Source: CAYSUS01 sp964434165 (GTDB lineage: Bacteria; Planctomycetota; Planctomycetia; Pirellulales; Thermoguttaceae). Taken from it: a stretch of 64,000 nt of DNA. The notes beneath the pieces were generated by a model. It did no database searches. It was not told the DNA's origin and saw only the letters and a program-made list of their open reading frames with translations. Of the stretch, positions 47,601 through 56,168 are shown piece after piece. How positions within the stretch are numbered: position 1 is the stretch's first letter; each line of letters opens with the position of its first letter. Where the stretch lies: NCBI GenBank assembly GCA_964434165.1, contig CAYSUS010000026.1:1-64000 (forward strand). The letters run 5' to 3'. The translations under genes were made by a program, and so were the position numbers.

Positions 47601-47771
47601 GGCGATCTCCCGGATTGGTGACTCCTGTTCGTGCGAGCATGGCCAGCCACGCCGGCCGACCAGCGTCGGGCTCCCGCGGGTCGCCCCAGGCTCATTGGCC
47701 GCGCGGGCGTCGACAAATCGATCTGCGCGGCGCAGGTTGCCATGGCCGCCTCTCGCGCGGTCGCGAGCGCA

Positions 47772-48656
47772 TCACGCGGCCGTTGCACGCTCGATCAGCT
47801 TGAGCGTCTCGTCGAGCTGCTCGATCTTCGAAAAGCCGATCGTAAAGGCGTGGACGGTGCCCAGGCCGAGAACGTACTTGAGCGATTCCAGCCGCTCCTC
47901 CTGGCTCTTCAGGCCGTTGTTCCCGTAGATCTTCATGCCGATCACACCGCGTTTCTTCGCATGCATCTTGCCGATCTCGGCGCTGACCTTGTCAGGCTTG
48001 TCGTCCATCACGCGGCCGAAGGGATTGATCCGCACCAGGTGTACGTCCATCTGCTCGTTGGCCTGGGCGTCTTCGAGGGCCTCGAAGGAGTGGCACGAGA
48101 CGCCGATCGCCCGGACCTGGCCCTTCTCCCTGGCCTCGACCAAGACGTCGATCACGGGGCGCATGTCGTCGGGCCACTGGTCCTTGGTCATGCAGTGGAT
48201 GAGCAGCGTGTCGAGGGTCTCCATTCCAAGCTCGCGGCGGAACTGCTCGATGTCGGCCTTGGCCCTCTTGGCGTTGCGGCCCCAGGTCTTGGTCTGGACG
48301 AACATCTCGCCCTTGGGAAGCTCTTTGAGCGCTGCGCCGACCAGATCGTGGGTCCGGTACATGCCGGCCGTGTCGATGTAGCGGATGCCCCGGTCGTGGG
48401 CCTGGCGCATGAGGTGGACGAAGGCCTCCTTGCCCAGTTCCCGCTGCTCGCGCCCGGAGTTGGTACCCGTGCCCATGCCGAGGACCGAGCTTCTGATTCC
48501 GGTCTTGCCGAGGGTGACGATGTCGGAGCCCGCCTTGACTTGCGGGGGCGCGTCCAACGCGGGCTGTTGGGCGATCGCGATCCTGCTGCCGAGAACCGCG
48601 GAACCGGCCGCCGCGGAGGCGGTGGTGAGGAAGCCGCGTCTTGTGATCACGGACAT
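47772..48656 (-). CDS. Tat-exported aldo/keto reductase
   Basis: The 294-residue protein begins with a twin-arginine signal (ITRRGFLTTASAAAGSAVLG), so a folded, cofactor-loaded enzyme would be exported. The AKR fold shows VTLGKTGIRSSVLGMGTG, the catalytic Asp and Tyr in YIDTAGMYRTHDLVG, the Lys in MFVQTKTWGR and the His in TLLIHCM. The NADP-binding end (GFSKIEQLDETLKLI) is shorter than in cytoplasmic enzymes. AAGGAG lies before the ATG. It is 17 bp after the tandem GH43-like gene and in its operon. It may oxidise or reduce released sugars in the periplasm. A second such gene starts at 63564. Confidence 0.88.
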   Translation of the reverse strand: MSVITRRGFLTTASAAAGSAVLGSRIAIAQQPALDAPPQVKAGSDIVTLGKTGIRSSVLGMGTGTNSGREQRELGKEAFVHLMRQAHDRGIRYIDTAGMYRTHDLVGAALKELPKGEMFVQTKTWGRNAKRAKADIEQFRRELGMETLDTLLIHCMTKDQWPDDMRPVIDVLVEAREKGQVRAIGVSCHSFEALEDAQANEQMDVHLVRINPFGRVMDDKPDKVSAEIGKMHAKKRGVIGMKIYGNNGLKSQEERLESLKYVLGLGTVHAFTIGFSKIEQLDETLKLIERATAA

Positions 48657-48673
48657 ATCAGACTCCTTATCGA

Positions 48674-50719
48674 TCAGGGGATGTCGTCTCGGATCTCGAT
48701 TCGCACGGTATCATCGGCGTCGAGACGGACGTCGAAAACCGCCACGCCTGGATAGTTTAACCAGGGACTGGTCGAGTCGTTCCCGAAAAACAGCCCGTAC
48801 CACCGACCGTCCGGCCCGCGCTGCGGGGGGCACGAGTGGCCGCAGTGCGGCATGGCACAGGCCCGGCGCGCCATGTCGTACGGGCCCTCCAGCCGATCGG
48901 CCTGCCAGTAGACCCAGTCGTACGTGCCGTCCACGCGGTAGTTCTCGCCGCAGGTCCCGCCGCACCAGGCCGTGGCGAAGACCACGTACTTGCCGCCGAT
49001 CTTGGCGAGGTTCGTGGCCACGTCGCCCTTGGTGAACCGCGTGCCCGCGGTGGTCTTCAGCCGAATCGTTTTCCCCTCCAGCTTCTCACCCTTCGGGTCG
49101 AATAGCATGAGGTTTCCATTGTAGAACAGATACGTCTTGCCGTCGTCATCGACGAACACGCTCGACTGCGACCGGGCCCGGGCGACGTACGCGTAGGGGC
49201 CCTCCGCCTTGCCGCTCTTGCTCCGCAGCCACATGGGGCCACTGCAGGGCGCGGAACCATCGGCCTTCTTCACGCCCCGCATGTCGTAGAGCGTGGTGAA
49301 GATATGGAACGTATCGGCGAGGTGGTAGATCTCACTGTCCATGTACTTCGCCTGGAGGCCCTCGCGGGCTTTGGGGCCTTCGAACCGCAGGCGGCGGTCT
49401 TCGTCGGTCACGCCGGGGATGCCCATGAAGTCGAACTGGACGTTGACCGGCTCCCATTTCTTCATGTCGCGGGAGCGGAAAAGCATGATCCGGCCGGCGT
49501 AGGCCTCGTCCGTGCCTGAGCCGGTCAGGTAGGCAAAGCCGTCGGGCGCGAAGGTAAACTGCAAGTCGCGGATATGAAACGGGGCGACCCTCTTCAGCCG
49601 ATCCCAGGGGCCGAACTCGGTGACGATTCCGTCCTGCATGCGTGGGAAGGATTGACGCGGCCCGCGCCCATACAACACGGCGTTGTCGAACCCCAGCGGC
49701 ACAGCGCCGGGCCGGTCGCGAAACACGGCGCGGCTGTCGCGCCCGGCGAAGGTCGCGTGGAGCGCACCGCTCGGGCCCTCGAACACCGTGGTCTGGCCGC
49801 CGTGCGGGATCATCAGGTGCGGCGGGCCGTAGGGTCCCATGAGGCGGTCGGCCCCGGCGACAAACGTATCGTAACAGCCCACCCCGATCCGGTCGCGCAC
49901 GGCCGCGGCGATCAGCCAGTAGCGGCCCCGGGCCTTCGTCAGGTGCGCGCCGGCCGTGCCCAGGTAACGGGGAGCATGGGTCGAGGACATCAGGTGGCCG
50001 CCGTGTTGGATGGCTGGAAAGGGCGCGCACCGGAGCAAACGCGGGTGTTCGGCCAGGCCGGTTCGGTCCGGCTTCAGCCGGGCGATCCATCCCTGGCCAA
50101 CCAGCCAGTACGCCGTGCCGTCGTCATCGACGAAGATCGAGGCGTCGGTCCCCTGCTGGGTGAAGCGCCCCAGATCGACGTAGGGGCCCTCGGGCTTACC
50201 GGTCCTGCTCTTGAGCAGGCCGGTACCCTGGGCGTTCATGCTGTAGGTAACCCAGTAGGTCTTATCGAAGCAGTGGATCTCCGGCGAGACCATACCGCGG
50301 GCCAGCTCGCCCGACGGATCATCGGGATTGACACGATACTCGAGCTGCCAGGCGCTCTCGGGGCCGGTGGCGTCCCTGTCGATGCTCCAGACTTGCCCGA
50401 GCGGTTCCCACGTCTCGAAGTCGCGCGATCTCCACAGGAAGATGCCGTCGTTGCTCTGGAAGTCGCCGTTGCCTGTGTCGGGCGTACCGGTGAGGTACCA
50501 TGCGCCGTCGGTACCGCGGCAGATGCTCGCGTCGCGCAAGGGTGTATCGAACAGGGGCTTCAGCCGCGCGCGAGGCGCTTCGCCCAGGCCTTGCGATGGC
50601 CAAAACGCCAGCAGAGCCACCGCGAGGAATATCCAGGACAGGACCGAGTGCCGTGGCTCGCTCCGCGGACCATCTGCTCTGTTCGCGGGGCCAACAGCGA
50701 CTTCTGGGCAGTCTCTCAT
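48674..50719 (-). CDS. secreted tandem GH43-like two-propeller protein
   Basis: The 681-residue protein has an internal signal peptide after a 26-residue N-terminal tail (VLSWIFLAVALLAFWPSQGLG). Two related five-bladed propeller units follow: residues about 50-360 (RDASICRGTDGAWYLTG, LWRSRDFETWEPLG, DASIFVDDDGTAYWLVG) and 385-650 (RDLQFTFAPDGFAYLTG, LFRSRDMKKWEPV, SSVFVDDDGKTYLFY). The shared blades show internal duplication of a GH43/GH117-type domain. The usual first-blade DP motif is not conserved in either half, so one or both may be binding modules. The start lies 10 bp after the GH43-like lipoprotein gene, so they are coupled. Expected in the periplasm. Confidence 0.75.
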   Translation of the reverse strand: MRDCPEVAVGPANRADGPRSEPRHSVLSWIFLAVALLAFWPSQGLGEAPRARLKPLFDTPLRDASICRGTDGAWYLTGTPDTGNGDFQSNDGIFLWRSRDFETWEPLGQVWSIDRDATGPESAWQLEYRVNPDDPSGELARGMVSPEIHCFDKTYWVTYSMNAQGTGLLKSRTGKPEGPYVDLGRFTQQGTDASIFVDDDGTAYWLVGQGWIARLKPDRTGLAEHPRLLRCAPFPAIQHGGHLMSSTHAPRYLGTAGAHLTKARGRYWLIAAAVRDRIGVGCYDTFVAGADRLMGPYGPPHLMIPHGGQTTVFEGPSGALHATFAGRDSRAVFRDRPGAVPLGFDNAVLYGRGPRQSFPRMQDGIVTEFGPWDRLKRVAPFHIRDLQFTFAPDGFAYLTGSGTDEAYAGRIMLFRSRDMKKWEPVNVQFDFMGIPGVTDEDRRLRFEGPKAREGLQAKYMDSEIYHLADTFHIFTTLYDMRGVKKADGSAPCSGPMWLRSKSGKAEGPYAYVARARSQSSVFVDDDGKTYLFYNGNLMLFDPKGEKLEGKTIRLKTTAGTRFTKGDVATNLAKIGGKYVVFATAWCGGTCGENYRVDGTYDWVYWQADRLEGPYDMARRACAMPHCGHSCPPQRGPDGRWYGLFFGNDSTSPWLNYPGVAVFDVRLDADDTVRIEIRDDIP

Positions 50720-50729
50720 GGCGGCAACC

Positions 50730-51719
50730 TCAGTCTCCAAGCGCGATCCGGTGCAGTCTGGGGGCGCCCTCGCAGGGCAGGCTCGAGACGGCCCACCAGG
50801 CGCCGTCGTCGGCGCGAAACACCGCGACGGGGCCCGTGCCGGGCAGGACCTGGCCGGTCTCCTGGTACGGACCGTAGATCGACTCGGCGGACCAGAGCAC
50901 GGCATCGTGGCTCGCCTTGGCGCCACGGACCTGGTGCCGCGCGGCGAGCACGAAATACCGACCCTCGTGCCGGAAGACGTTGACGCCCGGGTCGCCGAGC
51001 GTCAGTCGCCCCGTGCCCGGCGGCCCGGCTTGCATCGGAAGCATGGGCCGGGGCGAATCGGCCAGTTCGCGCAAGTCGGGCTTCAGCCGTGCGATCCACG
51101 CGTCGGCGAAGACGAGATACACGGTCCCGTCGTTGTCCACCAGCAGCGAGGGGTCGCCGCCGCGCGTGGCCAGGTAGGCGTGGTCCTCGTACGGGCCTTC
51201 GGGCTTGCCGCTGGTGCTCTTCTGGAGGAGGATGTTCTGGCCGTTCATCGCGCAGACGAGGTACCAGGCCTTGCCGACGCGGCACAGCTCGGGCGTGGTC
51301 GTGGCCTGGGCGAGCCGGCCGTCGATGCGGTCGGCCGGTGCGCTCCACTCCAGCCACACGCCGAGGCGCGGCCGCCCGCGCGTGCGCTCGAAGTGCTCAA
51401 CGCGATCCCACGCGTAACCCAGACACTCCCACGTCTTCAGGTCGCGCGACCGCCACAGGGGCGCACCGCGGTTGTGGTCGAAGTCCACCCGGCCGGCGCG
51501 GTCGAGCGTGGCGGCCGTGCCGGTCAAGTAGTAGGCACCCTGGCCATCGGGGCAAATCTGGGCGTCCTTGAGCATGTCAAGGCGCGGCGGTCCACGTTGC
51601 GTGCCCGGCGCGGCCTTCTCGTCCGCCTCCGCGCAACTTGCCAGGGATGCCGCCAGCAGGCACCCGACTGCGACCCGGGCGATCGCATGGATGTTGTGCA
51701 TTCGTATTCTGCCGTTCAC
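50730..51719 (-). CDS. GH43-like lipoprotein
   Basis: From the GTG at 51719, whose GTGA overlaps the stop of the upstream gene, the product has 329 residues. ATG 51701 is an alternative start. A lipoprotein signal with lipobox LASC follows (ARVAVGCLLAASLASC). The single propeller has RLDMLKDAQICPDGQGAYYLTG, PLWRSRDLKTWECLG, GDPSLLVDNDGTVYLVFADAW and GDPGVNVFRHEGRYFVLAA, and resembles each half of the tandem protein downstream (48674-50719). It is likely anchored on the periplasmic side. Overlap with the PQQ-fusion gene and the 10-bp gap to the tandem gene show one operon. Confidence 0.75.
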   Translation of the reverse strand: MNGRIRMHNIHAIARVAVGCLLAASLASCAEADEKAAPGTQRGPPRLDMLKDAQICPDGQGAYYLTGTAATLDRAGRVDFDHNRGAPLWRSRDLKTWECLGYAWDRVEHFERTRGRPRLGVWLEWSAPADRIDGRLAQATTTPELCRVGKAWYLVCAMNGQNILLQKSTSGKPEGPYEDHAYLATRGGDPSLLVDNDGTVYLVFADAWIARLKPDLRELADSPRPMLPMQAGPPGTGRLTLGDPGVNVFRHEGRYFVLAARHQVRGAKASHDAVLWSAESIYGPYQETGQVLPGTGPVAVFRADDGAWWAVSSLPCEGAPRLHRIALGD

Positions 51720-54700
51720 GGGCTTTCGGAAGGCTGAGCCAGACAGAGGATCTCTCCGTTGGTGAGGGTAACGAACAGCTTCTCAGCGGCCACGGCCTGG
51801 CCGTTGAACACCGGCGGAGCGGGGAGGTCCAGTTCCGCCACAGAGCGTCCATCCTTCTTGGCGAGCATCACCAGCCGTCCGCCCTCGCGGTTCTCGAACG
51901 GAGCGAGCGTGTCCTCTTCATCGAGCCGGTCGGGCGGGCCGGCGACCAGCAGCTTGTCCTTCGTGGCGATCATGGCCATTGCCCGCACCGACACGTTGGC
52001 GGACCACCGCGGAGGCCGCCCGCGGACGAAGCACGAGGGCTGTCCCGTCCGCGAGAAATCGACGTCCGTCGGGCCGGCCGCGGGATCGGCGAAGACGACC
52101 GTGCCGTCGCCGACGACGAAGTAGCGCGATTGGTTTCCGGGGTTCCGAAAGACCCGGGCCGCGTACACGTTCCTTTCATCGACGCACACGGTCATGCCCG
52201 CCGCCGGCGCGTCGGTCTCGGCGTTGTTGAAGCCCGGCCAGTAGTCCCCGTACATCCAGTAGGTCCGCGGGTTCTCGGGCTCTTCGAGCAGTCCATTGGT
52301 CGCCAGCACGCGCCGCGGCACGCGCCGCAGGCCGCTCAGGTTCAGCCGCGCCTTGTCGCGGTCTTTCAGCCACGGCCGCTTGGTCGTGGCCGCGAGCTCC
52401 TCCTCGACGACCACGGGGTTCTCCTGCCGCCGCAGCGTGTCGTCCCACCGCACGTGGACCATGTTCAGATCGCCCGCTTCGTCCACCACGAAGAGGTCGC
52501 TGTTGGCGCCCTGGAGGTAGTGTCCGCGGCCCTCGTGCTCGACGTCGTCCGTCCACGGGCCGTCAAGGTGATCGCGGTGGACGACCTCGCCGGTTCCGGC
52601 GTCCAGCGCGTCCACCCAGATGCCGCCGTCCAGGTACGACGAGCGGCCGGCGGTGCAATACACCAGGCCGCCGCGCACCAGCACGCTCCCGTGGACCGGC
52701 CAGGCCGATTCGAGCTGGCCGTGAATCATGACCCGGCGATCGTGTGGCGCGGCGCAAAATCGCCAGGCCAGCGCGCCGTCGGCGGCCCGCAAGGCGTAGA
52801 GCCAGCCGTCCGTGCAGCCGACCAGCAGCATACTGCCCGCCACCGTAGGCGACGAGTCGACGCGGGCCCCGACCGTGAACGACCACAGCACGCGGCCCGC
52901 GGTGGCGTCCAGACAACAGATCTCGTGCCGGTCCTTCAGGGCGACGAACAGGCGCCCGCCGGCAACGACCGGCGGCGTGAGCTGGCCGCCCAGGTTCGCC
53001 GTCCACCGCAGCGTCAGATCCTCGGGAAGGGCCGCCGACGTTGAGCCGCGTCGCCGGGGGTCGCCCCGGTACATGGGCCAGGCGTCCTCTCCAACGACGG
53101 GATCGGCCACCTCCACCCGCCCGTAAGCCGGGCCCTTCTCCAAGCGCTTCTCCGCGACCGCGGGTGCAGCGGCCTCGCGGCGCGCTTCGGCAGGGGCAAA
53201 GGCGTTCAGCCCCGGCACGAGCGACCCCGAGTAGCAGTGGCAGGGATTCGGAGGGACGTAGAGCAGTCCGTTGGCCGGAAGGATGCCGAAACCGCACGCG
53301 CCCCGGGTCCAGTCGTTGCGGCAGTGGTCGCCGCCGCTGAGATCGACGAACTCCAGGCCCCGGCGCGGATAAATGACGTATCGCGGCGTCGCCTTCTCGC
53401 GGTAGCAGCGCACGTGGTGTCCCGTCCTGAACAACTCGCCGACCTCGATCTTGCGGGCAACCTCGCCGGTGCGCGGATCGTAGCCGGCCCCGGCGGTCGT
53501 GTGCCAGAGCAGCCCGTCGGCCACCACCAGGGACATGACCGACATGAATCCGTAACCGCCGATGCCGAGCTTCTTGTCCTGCCAGAGGAGCTTGCCGTCC
53601 TTCAAGGCGTGTGCCTTGACGCCGTCGCGCGTGGCGGCCAGCACCACGTCCTCCCACATCACCAGCGCGCCGCCGCTACCCACGTCGAAAGGAGCGGTCT
53701 TCGCCGGGCAGGGCACGCGCCACGCCTGGCGGCCGCTGGCCAATTCCAGGCATACGAGATCGTCAAAGGTGCGAAAGCAGACCCGCCCGCCCTTGGCCGC
53801 CAAAGTCAGCGGCGCGAGTTGCGTGCTCTCGACCTCCCAGAGCACCTCTCCGCTTTTGACCTCCAGGGCCGTGACGGTCTCCGGCGGCAGGTTCTTCAGA
53901 TGGCGCATCGGCTTGTCGGTCCAGCCGGGGAAGCTTCGCCGTCGCAAGAGGAGGATTCCGCCGTGGAGCACGATCTCGTCCGCGCCCTTGGTGCCGGCAA
54001 ACGTGCGCAGCGTCTTGCCGGTCGCGGCATCCAGCTCCTCCAAGAGCGCGTCGGGGTAGCTCAGCGTGGCATACAGCCGCTGCCCATCGGCCACCGCGCG
54101 CCGCCGCAGACTGAGCGGCGCCGACCAGTTGCTCGTCGGCGATCGCATCTTCTCGGCCAATCGCTCCCAGTGGCGGAAGTTCCACCTGGTCAAGGGGCGC
54201 TTCCACAGCAGAACGCCGCTGTAGGCGTCTCGCGCGACGAGCGACCACTTCTCCTCCAAGCGCTCGTCGATCACGCCGTACGGCCCTTCGTCGACGTTGT
54301 AGAAGACGCGGTCCTCGGTGGCGAGCATGAAATGCAGGCTGGGGTCTTTCGCGTGCGTGCGGAAGTAGCGTGGCGGCGCCATCCATTGCACGCGCCGCGG
54401 CGGCCCGACGCGCAGGTCCTCGCTCGCCGGGTTTCCGTCGGCGGCGTGCAGGTGCTGCGTCCAGACGTCGAACTCCGCGGGGCGGGGCTTGCGCAGGACG
54501 ACCTCCGGTCGGGGGCTCCCGGTGTCCGAAACCGGGCGCACGGCCAGACCGCCCGGACAAAGCACCCGCTTGATCTCGTCGCGAGGGACTTGGGCTTTGG
54601 AGCCCGAGACCACCACGAGCCTGGCCAGGTTATCGGCGTACGGCAGCCCGTCGCCCTGGTGCAGGTCGATCGACACGGGTCCGTACAGCTCCAAGGACCG

Positions 54701-54955
54701 CACGTGCCGGCGCGCCTCCGTCACGCGTTTCGGGTCGCGATCGAGGCCGTGCACGACGAGCCCCTTGCGCTGGCGAAGCGCGGCCGTCAGCCGGCCGTCG
54801 CCGCAGCCCACGTGCACGATCAATCCGCCCTCGACGCCGCATTCGTTGAGGATGCGACTGGCTTGCGAACGGAGGTCCGCTTCGTCCGCCGCGACGGCCG
54901 GGGCCGCGACGGTCACGAGCCATGCGAGCGCCCAGAGGGCAGGTTGCCTGGTCAT
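51716..54955 (-). CDS. secreted methyltransferase-like/PQQ beta-propeller fusion, paralogue A
   Basis: From ATG 54955 the product has 1079 residues. A signal peptide (ALWALAWLVTVAAPAVA) is followed at about 40-160 by a Rossmann domain with a canonical class I methyltransferase motif I (GGLIVHVGCGDGRLTAAL), an acidic beta-2 end (VVHGLDRDPKRV) and a DNLARLVVVSG motif IV-like segment. Residues 190 to the end form PQQ-type propeller blades (DAYSGVLLWKRPL, DGKLLWQDKKLGIGGYGFMS, DATAGRVLWSFTVG, AADGALAWRFCAAP, ALDAGTGEVVHRD), with two cysteine-rich stretches such as VPPNPCHCYSG. It overlaps SGNH-like paralogue 3 by ATGA upstream and the GH43-like gene downstream. The role may be glycan binding or periplasmic redox; SAM would not be available outside the cytoplasm. 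Confidence 0.8.
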   Translation of the reverse strand: MTRQPALWALAWLVTVAAPAVAADEADLRSQASRILNECGVEGGLIVHVGCGDGRLTAALRQRKGLVVHGLDRDPKRVTEARRHVRSLELYGPVSIDLHQGDGLPYADNLARLVVVSGSKAQVPRDEIKRVLCPGGLAVRPVSDTGSPRPEVVLRKPRPAEFDVWTQHLHAADGNPASEDLRVGPPRRVQWMAPPRYFRTHAKDPSLHFMLATEDRVFYNVDEGPYGVIDERLEEKWSLVARDAYSGVLLWKRPLTRWNFRHWERLAEKMRSPTSNWSAPLSLRRRAVADGQRLYATLSYPDALLEELDAATGKTLRTFAGTKGADEIVLHGGILLLRRRSFPGWTDKPMRHLKNLPPETVTALEVKSGEVLWEVESTQLAPLTLAAKGGRVCFRTFDDLVCLELASGRQAWRVPCPAKTAPFDVGSGGALVMWEDVVLAATRDGVKAHALKDGKLLWQDKKLGIGGYGFMSVMSLVVADGLLWHTTAGAGYDPRTGEVARKIEVGELFRTGHHVRCYREKATPRYVIYPRRGLEFVDLSGGDHCRNDWTRGACGFGILPANGLLYVPPNPCHCYSGSLVPGLNAFAPAEARREAAAPAVAEKRLEKGPAYGRVEVADPVVGEDAWPMYRGDPRRRGSTSAALPEDLTLRWTANLGGQLTPPVVAGGRLFVALKDRHEICCLDATAGRVLWSFTVGARVDSSPTVAGSMLLVGCTDGWLYALRAADGALAWRFCAAPHDRRVMIHGQLESAWPVHGSVLVRGGLVYCTAGRSSYLDGGIWVDALDAGTGEVVHRDHLDGPWTDDVEHEGRGHYLQGANSDLFVVDEAGDLNMVHVRWDDTLRRQENPVVVEEELAATTKRPWLKDRDKARLNLSGLRRVPRRVLATNGLLEEPENPRTYWMYGDYWPGFNNAETDAPAAGMTVCVDERNVYAARVFRNPGNQSRYFVVGDGTVVFADPAAGPTDVDFSRTGQPSCFVRGRPPRWSANVSVRAMAMIATKDKLLVAGPPDRLDEEDTLAPFENREGGRLVMLAKKDGRSVAELDLPAPPVFNGQAVAAEKLFVTLTNGEILCLAQPSESP

Positions 54956-56115
54956 CGCGTGTCTTCCCCCCGCCCGCCCCACGCATGCGGGTGCTTGTTC
55001 AGCACTTCCCAGATCGTCTCGTGCACAATCCTGGCCCGCTCCGTCGTGATGGAGAGGACTTCGCCCCGGTCGTGATGCGGGTCGGGCCCGTACTTCCCCG
55101 CATCGTTGTAGAGCTCGAAATCGAGCGAGTCCGGCTTCTCTTCGAAAACGGCGGCATAGAACAGCGCGGCGATCGAGTAGGCGGCCAGGCCCGCGCGGAT
55201 GTGCTGCACGTCGGTATAGAAATCCTTGATCGTCGTGACGCCGGGCATCTTCCCGGCGCGCAGCTTTTTGTCCAATTCGAAGAACAGCTCGCCGCCGGGG
55301 ATCCGCACGAGACGCCCTTCCTTCCAAAGGTCGGGGAAGTTCTTCCTGATGCCTTCGAACACCTGGTTCGTGTAGTCGCGCGTCCGGGCGATGTTGCCGA
55401 TCCAGGGTCTCTCGAGGTCGCCCTCATACGGCTTCTCCCACTGCGCCACGTAGTCGAACCCGTCGCGATCGGGGAATTCGGCCGTGCGGATCTTGCCCGA
55501 TCGCTTCTTCATCTCCACCGCCCACGCGGGCAGCTTGTCCTCTGCGGGGAGCTTGCCGCTCGGCATGTTCGGCCAGACGGTGTAGATGAAGACCTTGCCT
55601 TGCGGGTTCTTCTTCAGGAAGATGCGGATGATGTCGCTGGCAGCGGCCACGTCGCCCACGTCCACCGGCCCGTCGAACTTCGAGCCCCACATGCGGTCGG
55701 TCCGGTGGTGCAGCCTGGAACCGAAGATCTGGATCACGATGGCGTCCCACTCGCCCGCGAAGAACTTCCTGGGCTTGTAGGGCGCGGACCTGGCGAGATC
55801 GTCGTCGAGCGTCAGATCGCCACGGCTCGACGCGCTCTGCGTCTCGGCGTCCACCGCCCGGCCCATCGCCCGCCAAAGCTCGTTGCGATGCTGCCACGAC
55901 TGCCAGCCGGCGCCGGCGAATACGTCGCAGGTCCACTGCTTGCCCGCACTCTTGCCCAGCTCCTCGTGGAAGCCCGGCATGGAACTCCCGGTCAGGCTGT
56001 TGCCGAAGTAGAACACGCGGATGGCATCGGTCTTCTCTTCGGAGCGGGCATCGCCGACTACCGTCGCGATGGCCAGCAGCGACAGGGCGATGACCGACTT
56101 CGGTCTGGTTCTCAT
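54952..56115 (-). CDS. secreted SGNH-like protein, paralogue 3
   Basis: The 387-residue protein has a signal peptide (VIALSLLAIATVVGDARS). Block I reads VFYFGNSLTGSSMPGFHEEL, with a serine in place. Shared segments are DYTNQVFEGIRKNFPDLW, RIPGGELFFELDKKLRAGKMPG and ITTERARIVHETIWEVLNKHPH, matching the copies at 45228-46388 and 46464-47600. It has a longer central part (ETQSASSRGDLTLDDDLARS). The stop overlaps the start of PQQ fusion A (ATGA) and the upstream gene is PQQ fusion B (53 bp away), so SGNH-like and PQQ-fusion genes alternate in one operon. It may deacylate the glycan that the partner proteins bind. Confidence 0.65.
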   Translation of the reverse strand: MRTRPKSVIALSLLAIATVVGDARSEEKTDAIRVFYFGNSLTGSSMPGFHEELGKSAGKQWTCDVFAGAGWQSWQHRNELWRAMGRAVDAETQSASSRGDLTLDDDLARSAPYKPRKFFAGEWDAIVIQIFGSRLHHRTDRMWGSKFDGPVDVGDVAAASDIIRIFLKKNPQGKVFIYTVWPNMPSGKLPAEDKLPAWAVEMKKRSGKIRTAEFPDRDGFDYVAQWEKPYEGDLERPWIGNIARTRDYTNQVFEGIRKNFPDLWKEGRLVRIPGGELFFELDKKLRAGKMPGVTTIKDFYTDVQHIRAGLAAYSIAALFYAAVFEEKPDSLDFELYNDAGKYGPDPHHDRGEVLSITTERARIVHETIWEVLNKHPHAWGGRGEDTR

Positions 56116-56168
56116 GCATCTTGCCTTTCATTCTGATGTTCGCGGTTGTCGCACATCGAGAGGAGGAC

